A DNA stretch of 64,000 nucleotides from Phalacrocorax aristotelis (taxonomy: Eukaryota > Chordata > Aves > Suliformes > Phalacrocoracidae). This document shows, one piece after another, positions 1 through 12,800 of this stretch; position 1 is the first letter of the stretch, and each line of letters begins with the position of its first letter. The position numbers and the translations under genes are program-made. Below the pieces are notes generated by a model. It saw only the letters and a program-made list of their open reading frames with translations, had not been told where the DNA came from and ran no database searches. The stretch covers positions 10,537,582 through 10,601,581 of the forward strand of contig NC_134311.1 in assembly GCF_949628215.1 (NCBI RefSeq). Direction: 5' to 3'.

Positions 1-3000
1 CAAAGTTATACCAATAAATCATTGCCTACATTTTGAAAAAGCTGTGCCAAGTGTCTTACCTTTCTGTTGCTTTTTAGAGGCAGCATATGTACACATGTGT
101 AGATTTTTTCAGTGCACTGACAAGAAATAATGTGGTGCAACAGCACTTTGTTGTTATTCAACCTTTGTACCTGATGAATAAGCAGGCAGTGTAAAAAAAA
201 TAATAAACCTAGAAAATCCTTAGCAAAAGATTGACTAGGTTGAGCAACTTCTTATAATCATCTTGGATTTAATTGGATCTGCAGCCAATGGGGATGTCTA
301 ATAGTAGTATGCTCCAGTGTCAAGTTCCAGATCACATAGGAAGCAGTGAGTTAAAATGCCACTGGGAATTTACAAGCAAGTTGGGTTATAATCAATTAAA
401 GATTAGAGACAGAAAAAGACTTGTACTTTTTCATGTGGTCGGTCATCACATGAAGACAATGTCAAGATATCTTCATGCTAAAGTAAAGATCTCTAGTAGT
501 TAGTTAAATCTGTGTTAAATTCTTGTGTTTTGGAAACATCAGCATCAGAGGAGCTGCAGGGTGTGCTATATAAAGTGCGTTATTTACAAAGATTTACAAG
601 CACTTAAGGGTGGCTGTTACATGGGCTATATTTCAGGAAGAAATTCTAAAAGCAAATGATACTTGCTCTGATTTGAGAGCATGTCTATACACAGGTTGAA
701 GAAGGGATTATATTGATACAGAAACACTATGTGTGATAAATTTTTTCTTGCATTGGTGCTCATTCTCTAAGTCTCATTCTATTCAATGGACAGCATCAAA
801 CTACAAAACGTTTCAGTCTCCTCTCATTCTCCATTTCTCTCAAACAGGTGGCTGTAGAAACCATTTTACTTCACTATCCCTATTTGATGTTATTGCCACT
901 TTGATTTTTTGCTTAGTATCTCAGAACATTCAGCAACTTTTCCAAACCTTATCCCTGATTCAGATTCATCAGTAATCTTCAAATTACTTGGGGTAATGAA
1001 TCATCCTCCTGTGACAGTTATTGCTGATATTTTTATTGCCCCTTAAAAAATCACTGGGTTTTAACCATCTGTCAAAAGGTTTCTACCAGAGAGGGTGCAT
1101 CACAGCTAAGTCAGACATTGCTTGTCTCAAGGACATACTGGATCACCCTGAAGTATTTAGCCAGGAGTCATATCATGTAAGAAAAAGAAACTTGCCTCAG
1201 ATACAGAGCCTGCTTTGTAATGTGTACACACACACTTTACATTGATGGGTCTGGAAAAGTAGGCTTGCCTTCCTTACTCTGACATGCACACTTGTAGTCT
1301 CAGGCATAGATGAGAAAAAGCCAGCAGGGCTTGGAGACACCACTGCCCTCCACAGTGGCAGCTGCTTCCACATGCTGTCTTGGAACACAGGAGAAATGTA
1401 GCGTATGGTATTCTTCTCTCCCTCCCTAAAAGCCCCAGTAATCTCCAGGAAAAGGCACCCTGTTTGTACTTAAAGACAAGCTCCCTGTTATCAGTACTGA
1501 CACTCTCTCTAGGATTTACGCCTAGAGTGGAGTTTTATTCTGGAAATCAGCAACCGTAACACTTCCTTGAATTCTTCATTGCAATTTCTCAGTTTTCATT
1601 CTGTCATGTCTTCAGTTGTGCTTGATTTCAGAGAAACGTGTTACTGCTGAGACCTTGCAATAGGCCCAGACTGAGGGATGAGAAGCCTCTAATAGAGAAG
1701 AAAGATAAAAGCTCTGTGCCAACGCCCAGTTCCATGCTTTCCAGAGGGTCTTGTGTCAATCTACTCTCAAAGCTTAAGAACACGCTTCACTTAAAAAATT
1801 TTTCCTTTCCACTACCATGCAGAACATAATAAACTGACAGTGAGGGCCTCATTCTTTGGACTGGGTCGAACAAAGCATTTTTACTCTCCAGAGGGTGTTC
1901 ATTCAATGTCCATCCAGTATTTCTTGGGCAGGCCCAGTGCACTCTGAATTTGCCACTGAAGTTGGGAGATAACCACTTCAATTTGTCTCTCCATCATCAG
2001 GCCCCAAGGCATCTTTGTAGCATGGGTTGCTAACCTGACAGAATTTCTACTTAACATCCTCAGATTCCTGGAGATTATAGATCTGTATTGAAGCCAGTTG
2101 GAAGACTGCTTACACTTTTGAATCTCTTTCGAGAATTCCTCGTAACTGGTGAAAACGATGGAGAAAGGGAACTGGAATTTTTTAATCTCTAGAAGAGAAG
2201 GCTTACTGGGTATCTTATCAAAGTAAATGCCTGATGGGCAGGAGTAATGAAAATGGAGCTGGTCCTTTCTCAGTGATGCCCAAGGGCAGGACAAGAGGCA
2301 GTGGCCACAAATTGGAGAACAGGAAATTCCATTTAAATGTAAGAAAAAAATATTTTCACTGTAAGAGTGGCCAAACATCAAAATGTTGCCTGGACAAGTT
2401 GTGGGTTCTGCATCCTTCAAGGTACTCAAGACCTGCCTGAGCAAGACACTGACAACCTGCTCTAGGGGACCATGCTTTGAGTAGTAGGGCTGGACTAGAT
2501 GACCTTCAGAAATCCATTCCATCACCAGCTCTACTCTGCTTCTATAAAATGTTCATTATTCCCATACCCTGAGATTATCCTTGTGCAGTTCCACTGTTCT
2601 GCATCATCTTTCAAGCCTGAGGGCTTTCTTGGCTGAAGTCATTGATCTGTTAGTGATTACTTACACAGTTTAAAACTTTGGGCATCTTGCAACTCAGGAA
2701 GAGTTAATGAAAAATAGAAGAAAAATAAATCCTGAAGGAAGGTATCCAGCTGATTTTGTAATTTTTAATAGCAGAAGTCACTCTGGAAACAAGCTAACAG
2801 TCTTTCATGAACTGTGAAGGGAGGGAAGGTATATTCTTCAGGGTCTCAGGAGTTTTTGTTAATTTCTTTTATCTTTAGCTATGTTCTCAAATTGACTCTC
2901 TAGCTTTCACGGATTTCATGGAAATTAGTAGACATCACATGAAATAGTGAGAACAACCCTTTATGCCTGCCTTGAATCTGCTAAAACATTTGCTTATAGC

Positions 3001-3697
3001 CCACTATAGCTGCAGTGGCAGAGTTGTTTTTATGGTTGCAGCCCATTGATTTCCTAATGATATTAAAGTAATGAATCACGAATGTCAGGAATGGCTAATT
3101 GCTTAGTTCTTGCGTGGTTAAGAAGCTCCATACTACCTAAGACTCGGAAGCCACTCTCCATTCTTTTGGAACCCAACAATTCATTGCTAAAAGAAAGTTG
3201 TCTTACCATCATCCAGTATTGTCAAGTCCTAGTGTCTCTAGAATATGTTTTCTTTATGTGCATTCATAAATCACATACCAGTTTCTTTATTTCAAAATGC
3301 CCGTTCTTATTCCAGGAATTCACTGATTGGGAGCAACTGAGAGGGAGTAGTATACTTTTGCCAGAGTTGGGAATCATGCAGGTGGACAGGGTGGGAATGT
3401 TGGGAAGTACTGTGGGGGTGCTGTAAGGGCAAAGAATTCTCCATCTTCTATATTCTGTGCTATGAATGTTCAAATAGTTAATCCAACTCCAAGAAGATTA
3501 GATACAAGTAGGTAACTCCTTTTTACCATATCTCTGGTGAAGGTCTTTTCACCAGGTGTCTGGTATTTTTTTAGTGTCTAAGGAGTCTTTGTGTTAAAGG
3601 ATCATTTCAGTGAGGCTGGAGGCATACCAGAGTTTGAAATGGGTGCTTAAAATAAACATCAACTAGTAGAAGTTACAAAAAAGTTCTATTTTTACAG
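1..3697 (+). other. IFT74 intron (5' end outside window)
   Basis: No IFT74-like coding segment was found here in any frame. The tract holds a CR1 tail at 2282-2525 and, on the minus strand, a 208-codon open frame at 1899-2525. The remainder is AT-rich unique sequence with short chance ORFs. Frame logic requires at least one more coding exon upstream of base 1. Confidence 0.8.
2282..2525 (+). mobile_element. CR1 LINE 3' fragment
   Basis: Landmarks of the CR1 3' end appear in order: ggacaagaggcagtggccac at 2289, an aacaggaaattcc segment, the frame region around ttcactgtaagagtgg, and tggactagatgaccttcaga at 2491. Divergence from the family is high, so the insertion is old. It lies in sense in an IFT74 intron. 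Confidence 0.85.
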
Positions 3698-3836
3698 CAC
3701 AGAGAAGTTAATTCAAGGTGTAGAAGAAGATATCGAACGTGAAAAGGTTGCAGCAGATGACATAATAAAAGACATGTCGCAGGAAAATCAAGATAAATAT
3801 ATGGAGATGAAGGCTGCAAACGAAAAGCTCTCCCAG
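3698..3836 (+). CDS. IFT74: IFT74 exon (first in window)
   Basis: The acceptor is tttttacag and the donor is CAG|gttggt, a weak match to consensus. The first base completes a codon from an exon outside the window. The 46 following codons begin [16 protein letters not shown] and include [14 protein letters not shown], an acidic coiled-coil stretch typical of the middle of IFT74. Residues 1-46 of the visible part. Confidence 0.93.
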
Positions 3837-6800
3837 GTTGGTTTGTTTCATTGTACTTAGCTAAATTGTTTATCAGTGTGGCTTCTGTGGTTCCAGATGC
3901 AATTTAAATATTAAAGAGCTTGAGAATGGAGTAATACAATAAAAAAGTTTGCTGGTACCTTAATCAATTGCAGAAGTGCCTGAAAAATAAATAGAGCAAT
4001 TGACTAAAACCAAATACTGTGTCCTTTTATATTTCTTGTTTTAAGAACAAATTATGTTCATAATTTTCCTTTTAAGTTTGGGGACTGACATGCAGATTTT
4101 AAAAGCCACTATAGTGCTTAGATGTTTCATCATGTGTAAAAAGCAAGCAAAAGGGAAAAACAAACCCAGCAATTTTTTTAGTTCACTTGAGTTGAAAATT
4201 TTCTTCCTGTGTGCAAAACTGAATCTGACTGGGGTTTTTTGTTGTTCTCGTTGTATCAGAAAAATGAACTGGGCTTTGTAAAATTTTTGTGACTTCACTA
4301 ATACTAGTGTTAACAAATGCACTAAGTTTTCTAGGTTCTCTGGGATTATCTGGCTTCAGGCATATAGTCTTAGAAAGTTTCTCTGTATAGTCTGTACAGA
4401 GAGATAGTCATCTTTTGAGGCCGGTGCTTCCCAGCTGTCTTAGGATGAGCTGAATCACTGCTCAGGGCCTATCTGACTCTTTTTCCAGACCATGAAGAAA
4501 CTGTGGTGGCTAGTTCAGATTTTAAAATCTGACTTCTGAAGTAGAAATTATAAATTCCACACTCAGTACCAATTTAAAGAAAAATAGTGGGAAAAGATCA
4601 AACACTTTTTTGGTTATAGCCCTACTGCAAATAACAATGATAAAAGTTTATTAGAAAAGTTAGATGTTGAAAGTAAGAGGATATTTTATCTGAGTTGCGT
4701 GGAGAAGCTGGACACAGTCTTTTCTTTTAAGTTTTTAAAAGCAGCAATGAAATGTTTTACAGCATTTTTAATACTAAGTTCCAGAACAAAAAAGTAATAC
4801 CATCAAGTAGTAATTTGATCTGAACCTTGCATTTTTTTCCTCTTTAGGAACTGGTTGTTCAACAGCAGGAATTGGATGCACTGAGTGTAAAGGAGGAAGC
4901 TCTAAAAGCTGTATGTATGATAATAAGTGACCTCTGTACCAATCTTCACTGAACTCTAGTGTAAAAAATAATAATGTAGAAAAATACCTATAATCTTTCC
5001 CCTTAAATTTTCACATATTGTAGGATCATGCCGTAGGTTGGCAAAGCAAAGCTGCCTGTTTTCCACCAATAATTTCTAATAATTAGTGGGTAAAAATTGT
5101 TTTTGCTAGGTGCCAAGTACAAAATTTTGATAGCAATAGAGAGGTTTCCTAGCTTTAGTTACTCATGGTTTCAGATGTTTTGTGTGACCTGCAATTGATT
5201 TGGAATTACCCTTTGAAGATAAACGTGAAATTATCATTCACAGCCTTTTTAAGGATTGTGAGACCTAGTTTTTCAATATGTTTTCAACTTTCAGGGTCGG
5301 AGAGAATGATTTTTTTGTTCCACATTCCATTTCAAAAGCAACTAGCATTTGAAGCACAATGCGGTACCTGCTAAGATATTTTTTCATCCCACATACATTC
5401 ATAAACACACAGTTCTAATACACTGTCATATTGCTGGATTGAGGAGAATTTTCTCATATTGGCTCTTTCATGCATAAAAGGATCTATGAAGTGAGATATT
5501 CAGTCATATATATATTCTGAAAATATAATTTTCAAATACTACTAGAGATTTTTGCAGTCATTTTGAATACTGTAGATGGTTTGTGATCCGCTAGAAACAA
5601 TGAAGTAAAAAGTCTACTCAGATAATTGGCCTAAGGATGAACTCATAATGCAGGAAGTAGTTGACTGGGATATTCCATTCCAGAAAATGCAATATTGAGA
5701 GTACGGATTGTAAAATTTATTGCTTATACTGTCTCTGTACTGTTTGTAACAAATAAGCTTCACTTTCAATGTATAGATAAGTGTTGATTAACTAAAGCAT
5801 AGTTTCTGCAATGCTCTCTTGCCATCTGAAAATAGCTAGTAGGTGTTTGCTTTTCCCAACAGGAAATAGCTCACTCCCAGGTGAAACAGGAGGCTGTGCA
5901 ACTGTATGAAAAGCTCCATGAGCTCGAGGAACGTCGAGATCAAATGATAGCTGAGGATAAGAACATGGAATCGCCACAGGAGGAAAGAGAGAGATTACTA
6001 AAGCAGGCAAGAACATAAAATGTTGCCATGTAAAAGATTCTCTAAGTCAGTATTTTAAGGAATTATAATATTTGAAAATACTTGGGTTTGAATCTTGTCT
6101 TTATTTGCTGTTTAAGCAGCACAAATCATCTGAAATTAAGAACAGTTAAAGAATTGGCTGGATGGGATGTTTCAGCTTCAGCCAAACCAAAATTGGCACC
6201 ATCAGCTTTTCAACTAGTTGACTTGTTTGAATTAATCAGTCATGTTGATATTGAACAGTTCTATAAAATAACTCCAGACAGTGTCTTTATGGGGTACTGA
6301 GCAGATGTTCTAGTTCAGGAATGATTTACTTAGTTTACAAGGGTCTGTGCTATATATACTATATGGATTGTTGGACTGAACGACACTGTTAATTGTGTCT
6401 GATTTTTAAATGTGTATTGGGAAGGCAGGAGAACATTTAGAAGAGATAACAAATAATATCACTTCTTCTCTTCAATGAAGAGCAGTTGTTGGACAATGTG
6501 GCAGCAAGTTTGTGATTTCATATGCTGAGTTTCTATTCCTTGTATACTGAATTAGGAAATATTTTTTTATTTTTGTTTTTTGATTTGTAGATTTTATTTC
6601 TTATGTTAAAGTTGTTATGCTATTTTATAGGTTAAGGATGATAGCCAAGAAATAGCAAGCATGGAAAGACAGTGAGTAATCCTGTTATTCTGTTCTTATA
6701 AATTATACTTTGACCCTAAAGAACAAAATTCCATCACATATTTCTATGGGCTTTTAGAACACCACCACATTTTTGAGCCTTTGCTAGTGTTAGCCAGCCA

Positions 6801-9800
6801 CAGAGAACAGAATATATCCTTCTGTTTCAGTCTAACAACTTTTATAGTGATAGGACATTCAGATCTGCATAATAAGATACTTTCTGACCTTATGAACATG
6901 CCTTGAGGATGTGAATTGGTAATAGCAGTGACATAAACTTCTTTAAGGCTGAAGAGGACATTCATCCGTAAAGAGCTACTCATCTGGGACATCTATGAAG
7001 TTGAGCCTGCATTATGCTGCAGTCACATTTTGAAGAGTTTGTTTGTTGCATGTTCTTGAAACCTAAGGGTTACAAAGTTGCTTACAGAAAGTTCAATTCT
7101 AGAGAGTAACAGGGAATTTTTTTTTGATTCTTGGGTACTTGACCTTTCTGAAGGTTTGCCAGATACTCTGGTAAATGTTATAGTAAATAGCAATGTACGG
7201 GGGGGGGGGGGGGGAGATAAAACAGTACAATAATTTTGTGATTTTGAGCCTTTTGGTTTCTCTCTCATTACAGAAAAATTGAGAGAATTTGTGAAGTGTC
7301 CTAGAAACAATTTTAAATTCATTTAAGCAGCATTCCCAACTGTAATCATTGGTTAATTTTTAATGCATTGACACCTTTGGTTGGATAATAACTTGATTAA
7401 CAGAATTTTTTGAAAGAAACAATAGAGAACTGTATTTGAGAATTTACATAGAAATGTTTTTAAAGCAATTTCCTTTCCTGATTGATTGTAATACAGTCTT
7501 TTACTTTGCAATTTTTTAACGGATTTTAGTGAACACGTAGGTCATTTTTGAGTACAGTTCCTTGTTGCAGTTTACCAATTGTGTTGTCCCTCTGCAAAGC
7601 TGTATAGCAACCAGCAGAGGGACCAGTTGAGTAAGTCAAGAACTACTGATGACTCAACAAAAAAAGTTTTTAATAAAAAACAGCAGCAGTACTTATATTT
7701 AATAGATATAAGGACTGAAGTGACAGGTGTTTTACTTATACCTTTTTTAATAACAGCAATCCTACTGATATTCTTTTGTTCTTTATAAACTTAGGTTTGC
7801 TGGTTTTATTCTTGTTTTTTTCTCTCCATTTTTGTCTAGAAAAATAGGCATTTTACAATACATTTTTAACCTTCTATTTCATTATCTATTTGTCAGGCTG
7901 ACAGAAGTGAAAGAGAAAACAAACCATTTTAAAAAAGTTATTCAACGGCTTGATATGGATCTGGAGAATCATCAAGGTAACATGACTAGAGTTGTAGCAG
8001 ACTATGCAGAGCTGCATCTGTTTGTATTATAACACATATTGTTATGGACATTAGTTGCTTGAAACTTTTAGGCTTGTGCAAATACCCATTATTCACCATC
8101 TGAAGAAGGTTTTGTGTCTAAGGTTGCAGGCTTCTCTTTTCAGATGTGAGAACTGGGGAGTACCTACCCTTAGTGGCACATTCATCAAGTTCATCTTGAG
8201 TAGTAAAACTACCATATAAAAGAATAGTACAGCTGTCTGGTTATGTGTCCCAATTTTATTTTTAGGACTACTTGAGGAATAGAAAATTCTCCTACTGGCA
8301 GCATTGCAGACTCAGCTCAGCTTTAGAAGAGCTTTTATTTATTTTACCTTTTACATGATCTGATACACTGTCAGTGAATGTGGAATTGAGAATATTTAAT
8401 AATAATGTATAAAGAAGACAGAATTCAGTACTATTTTTATCTGTCTTTGAAAATTCTTGGGTTGGTCTTTGCATGAAAAGTTTGGGAGCTGCCTAGAATT
8501 GGCGTTAGCTTGGAAACTTAACTCCAGCAGACACCTGCTGTAGTACCTTAGGCTAGGTTATGCTGGGATTTGTCCTAGCACTGGAAGTTATGGTTATGGA
8601 GAAGGTAGCTTAGTTCAAGAGTAGGCAGTCATCAGCTGTGGAAGATTCTCCTTAAAATGGAAATTCATTCCACAGAAAACCATCTCATTATCTTGTTTAG
8701 GTAGGTGTTACAGAAATATGTGCATACATTCTGGAAAAATTTGTAACAAGTTATTTTAATTCTATAGGAGCAATGCGTTAATGTGTTTGTGTCCTTTTCA
8801 CTTTATACCTTTTCTCTGCCTATCAGTGTAAAATTTAGCTGTAAATTCCTTCAAGGTGAACAAATATTTCTAAAATTGACCCTAAACAAATGTTTTATAT
8901 TTCTCATCTTTTGTATTGCAAAATATTTAATATTTCTCCAGATATTTTGTTATTTTTGTGCAAATAATTTAAGACTGTTCTATTAGCTTTCTTGTTTCCA
9001 GATAATATTGCAAAGTTCACTATTCTGCTTTAATTTTTCCTTTTTGTTTGGCTTACAACTCATTTTTTGTATCTTTGGAGAAATGCAGAAGGTAAGAAGA
9101 AATGAGTTGCTTTTCACATTTTGTAGTTAGGTTTATACACACAATAATGCACTGCTGAACTGTATGTCTTTCTTAGAAAGAGACCTTTGTTGAAGAAGAG
9201 GGTTAAAAGCATATCTAGGAGAAAGGACATGCTCTCTGTCGACATATCAGGAACAGTCATGATATTCAGAATAAAGTTACCTTGTGATATAATATACAGG
9301 GAATTATGCCTGTTTACATAACATAGAGGGAATAAAGAAGTTATTCATAAGGCATAGCTTTAAGACACAGCAACCTAAGCTCCCAACACCCTCTTCTCTA
9401 GTGACAGGAGAGAGGATCCCAGAGAGCCATTCATACTTCTGATCTAAATAAGCACCTTGGTGTGTTCTTGAGATTCTGTCCACCTTCCCTCACCAGTAAG
9501 CTTACTTCTGGCTCAGTATTTAAACTGTATATTACAAAGTATTCCCGAAACTTCAGCTCCTAAAGATTTTTAGTTAAATTTAAGGTAAAATAGCCAGTTA
9601 AAATAAATATTTCAGTGCTAGGAACATTTTTGAGAAGGTAAAACAAGATAAATAGACCATAAATAGAAATAACGTTTTATTTTCACTTAAGAAGATCTAA
9701 ATAAGTAAAAAATTCACCCACTTATTATATGTTCCATATATTAGCAGTTACCTTTAACTGATTAGTCAAAATAAACATTAACTCATAATGGAATAGACTT

Positions 9801-12800
9801 AACAATTCATAAATTGCACGATAGGCTAAGATATTGATGTAAAAATGCCATATTTTAAAGAAAACTTCTCTGTAAAGACATTTTAAAGGTAGTGGTCTTT
9901 ATTTCAAATATTTTCTTTCTATTAATACTTGGCAGATCATGTAGCTCTCTCTTTCAAGAGTCACTGTAACGAGACTTTTTAAGAGTAGAACAGACTGACT
10001 TATTAAGTATTGAAGACTTGCCTTGCAAAAAGAAAGAGAGAGTCCGGCAAGGAACAAAGCCACAGCTGCAAGGAAGCTGAAGCAGCATCACAGCCCCTTA
10101 GGGGCCCAAGGGTGTTCCTATTGTTTGTATATACTAGATAAAAAGGAAAGCATGAGGGTGTACTAGTAATAAGACCTGGAGAAATTTGCTTGCTCAGTTA
10201 TATCTATGTCTACTTCATTCTTTTTCTTGTATTCTTTAAAGTTACAAGATTATACCGAAAATTAATCATTGACCAAGACTCAAACAATTAAAAATTTAGA
10301 TGTTTGAAACTTAAAATTATTCTTATGAGCTGAATTGTCTCATCTTCTTGAAACTTTTGACAAATATATCAGGTCTCCCACTTTACTAGTGCATTTTAGT
10401 TAAGAGCTATTTATAGTCAGTAGCTGGATTTTTTCATTACTCCTAATACCACTATAAAGAATAAGTATGGAAATGTTCTTTTACACTTAACTGTAGAAAG
10501 CTTTCTGTGCATTTTATTTTACTATACCATTGCTTTAACGTTTTTTCTCTTTGTTTCCCTGAGATTGTCACACTGTTGCTTACCAGCTGTGTATCCTTAT
10601 GAAAGTCCATTCAAATAAATGAAAGTGCCATTGAAATGTCCCATATGTTAAACAGAGCTACAGAAAGTTTTAACTAATTATGGTGCCCAAATACACAAAA
10701 GCATTAAGGTTGGACTAGATGATCACTGAGGTCCCTTCCAACCTGTGATTCTGTGATTTCTTCTCTATTATCGAAATTCAGCTGACTTCAGAAAAATCCT
10801 GTGAACTTCCTTTGCTCAAACCAAATATTTATCCCACTCTTACTTGTCAAAAATTTTAACCTCTAAAATGTTCTGACAATTGCATTGAGGCTGATTTATT
10901 GAGCTAATTATATTTTTTTTAATATAAAAGTGTGTATGACATAGTTGAAGTGACTACATTAAATGACATGGGATAAGTCCTGTAGTTTCTAGGCATGTAG
11001 AATTTTTATTTTAAAACGGACATTTTGCCTACCTAAAGGAATCCAGGAATGAGACAATATAAAGTTAAATCAATATTAATTCTCTTTCAGGAGAGGAAAA
11101 TTGGAAATACAAGGAGCTGAAGAAGAGGGAAGAAAGCATGGACAGTAAGTTTCCTAATATACCTTAATTAGGCCTGGTTCCACTAAAATACAGGTAGTCT
11201 TGCATTGTTAGGTCTCAGTTAATTTAGTACTGAAAAGAACTGATGTCCTGACCTTTGCATAAAGTTTCTGTGATCTACCTCAGGGCAAGCTAATTGATAG
11301 CTTAGGACTTATAGGACAGTCACAAGTATTTGAAACATCTTTCAAGGCTTTTCATCAAACATTAAAGGTCTTTGGAGCACAGCTTTATTTTATGAAAGCA
11401 AGGCTGAAATTAATTTTAAAATTAATTTAAATAAGAAGAATATAAAACCAGCTGTTCAGGTCTAATTAAAAGTAGAACTTCAAAATGGACAAGCCCAGAC
11501 ATCACTTAATTCTTTGAAATTAAGGCTTCTCATATTTGTTTATTCAAAATTAATTCTACTAAAGCTTTCTTCCTTATTAAAATGTTCTAATGTTGTAGAG
11601 ACCTGAGCAGCATCTAACAGAGGATGAAAACAGAACTCTTATTAAAAATATACTCTATTGCTAGTGTATTATAGTCGGCAGCTTACAAAAACAGTTGGTC
11701 TGTTACTGAGCAAAAGCGGAAAATGATCACTAAATATGCCACGAAGGCCAAAGTAGAGAATACCTCTTTGTAACAGTGTTTTCTAAAAATATTCAGTATA
11801 ACTTATGGCTAGAATGATAGTGAAAGAAAGGTCTCAGCTGACAATAGGGAAAGATGGATAAGAGTATACTTAGAGAGTTTTTGTGCTTTAGAACTACCTG
11901 ATTTCCTGAGAAGCGGAGGGACAAAAGCTCACCTGATCTTGATTTTCAGTACAATTACAGACTATGAAAGAGGGGTCTTAGGATCCTTTTGGAGTTTGTT
12001 TCTGCTTCTGCCCTTCATCAGAGGATATTGATGGAGAGCTGTTTGAGATTAACTGAGAGATTTGGGGTAATGCGCAGGAATCTTAAAGATGGGAAAGAGC
12101 AGTATGGTACCTGCCTTGGAAGAAGAGAAGCCAGGGCAGTATAGACCAGTCATCTCAGTACCAGTTTCCAGAAAGGCTGTGGAATAAATAAGCAAACAAT
12201 TTGTAAATGTTACAGAAAGAGGAATGCGAATAACACGAGTATTGATTTGTCAAGAACAAACAACTAATTTCCTTCTTTGGCAGAAAAATATTGCAGAATA
12301 AGGGAGGAGCAGCAGATGATGTGTACTTTGACTTCAGTACATCTTCTACTGCTGTCTTGTGGTATTCTTAGAAACAAGCTGGGGAAATATTGTCCGTTAT
12401 TAACCAGCACTATGCATTTGATTTAAAAATTATTAATTATGAGGGATTCGCTGCCAAGATGGAAGGATGTATTGAGTAGAGTTTTGCTATGTGTTGGATG
12501 TTCAGGTTAGTAAATATTTTTATTAATCAGTTGGAAGACAGGAGAGAGTAAATACATAATTTCACAGAAAACACTACGTCAGAAAAGCTGAAATCATGTT
12601 GGAGGACAGGGTTAGAATTTAAAATACTTAAGACAGGTTAGAAATGAAGTACACAAAGCTCAAAAAGGATTAAGTGTAAGTTTATACACTTGGACACAGT
12701 AATGAACAGTAAAAATACAAAATAGGGAGCAGTTCATTAGGCATAGCTCTGCGGTATGGCTCAGAGTTATAATGAAAGACAAAGTGAACTTGTCTTAGCA

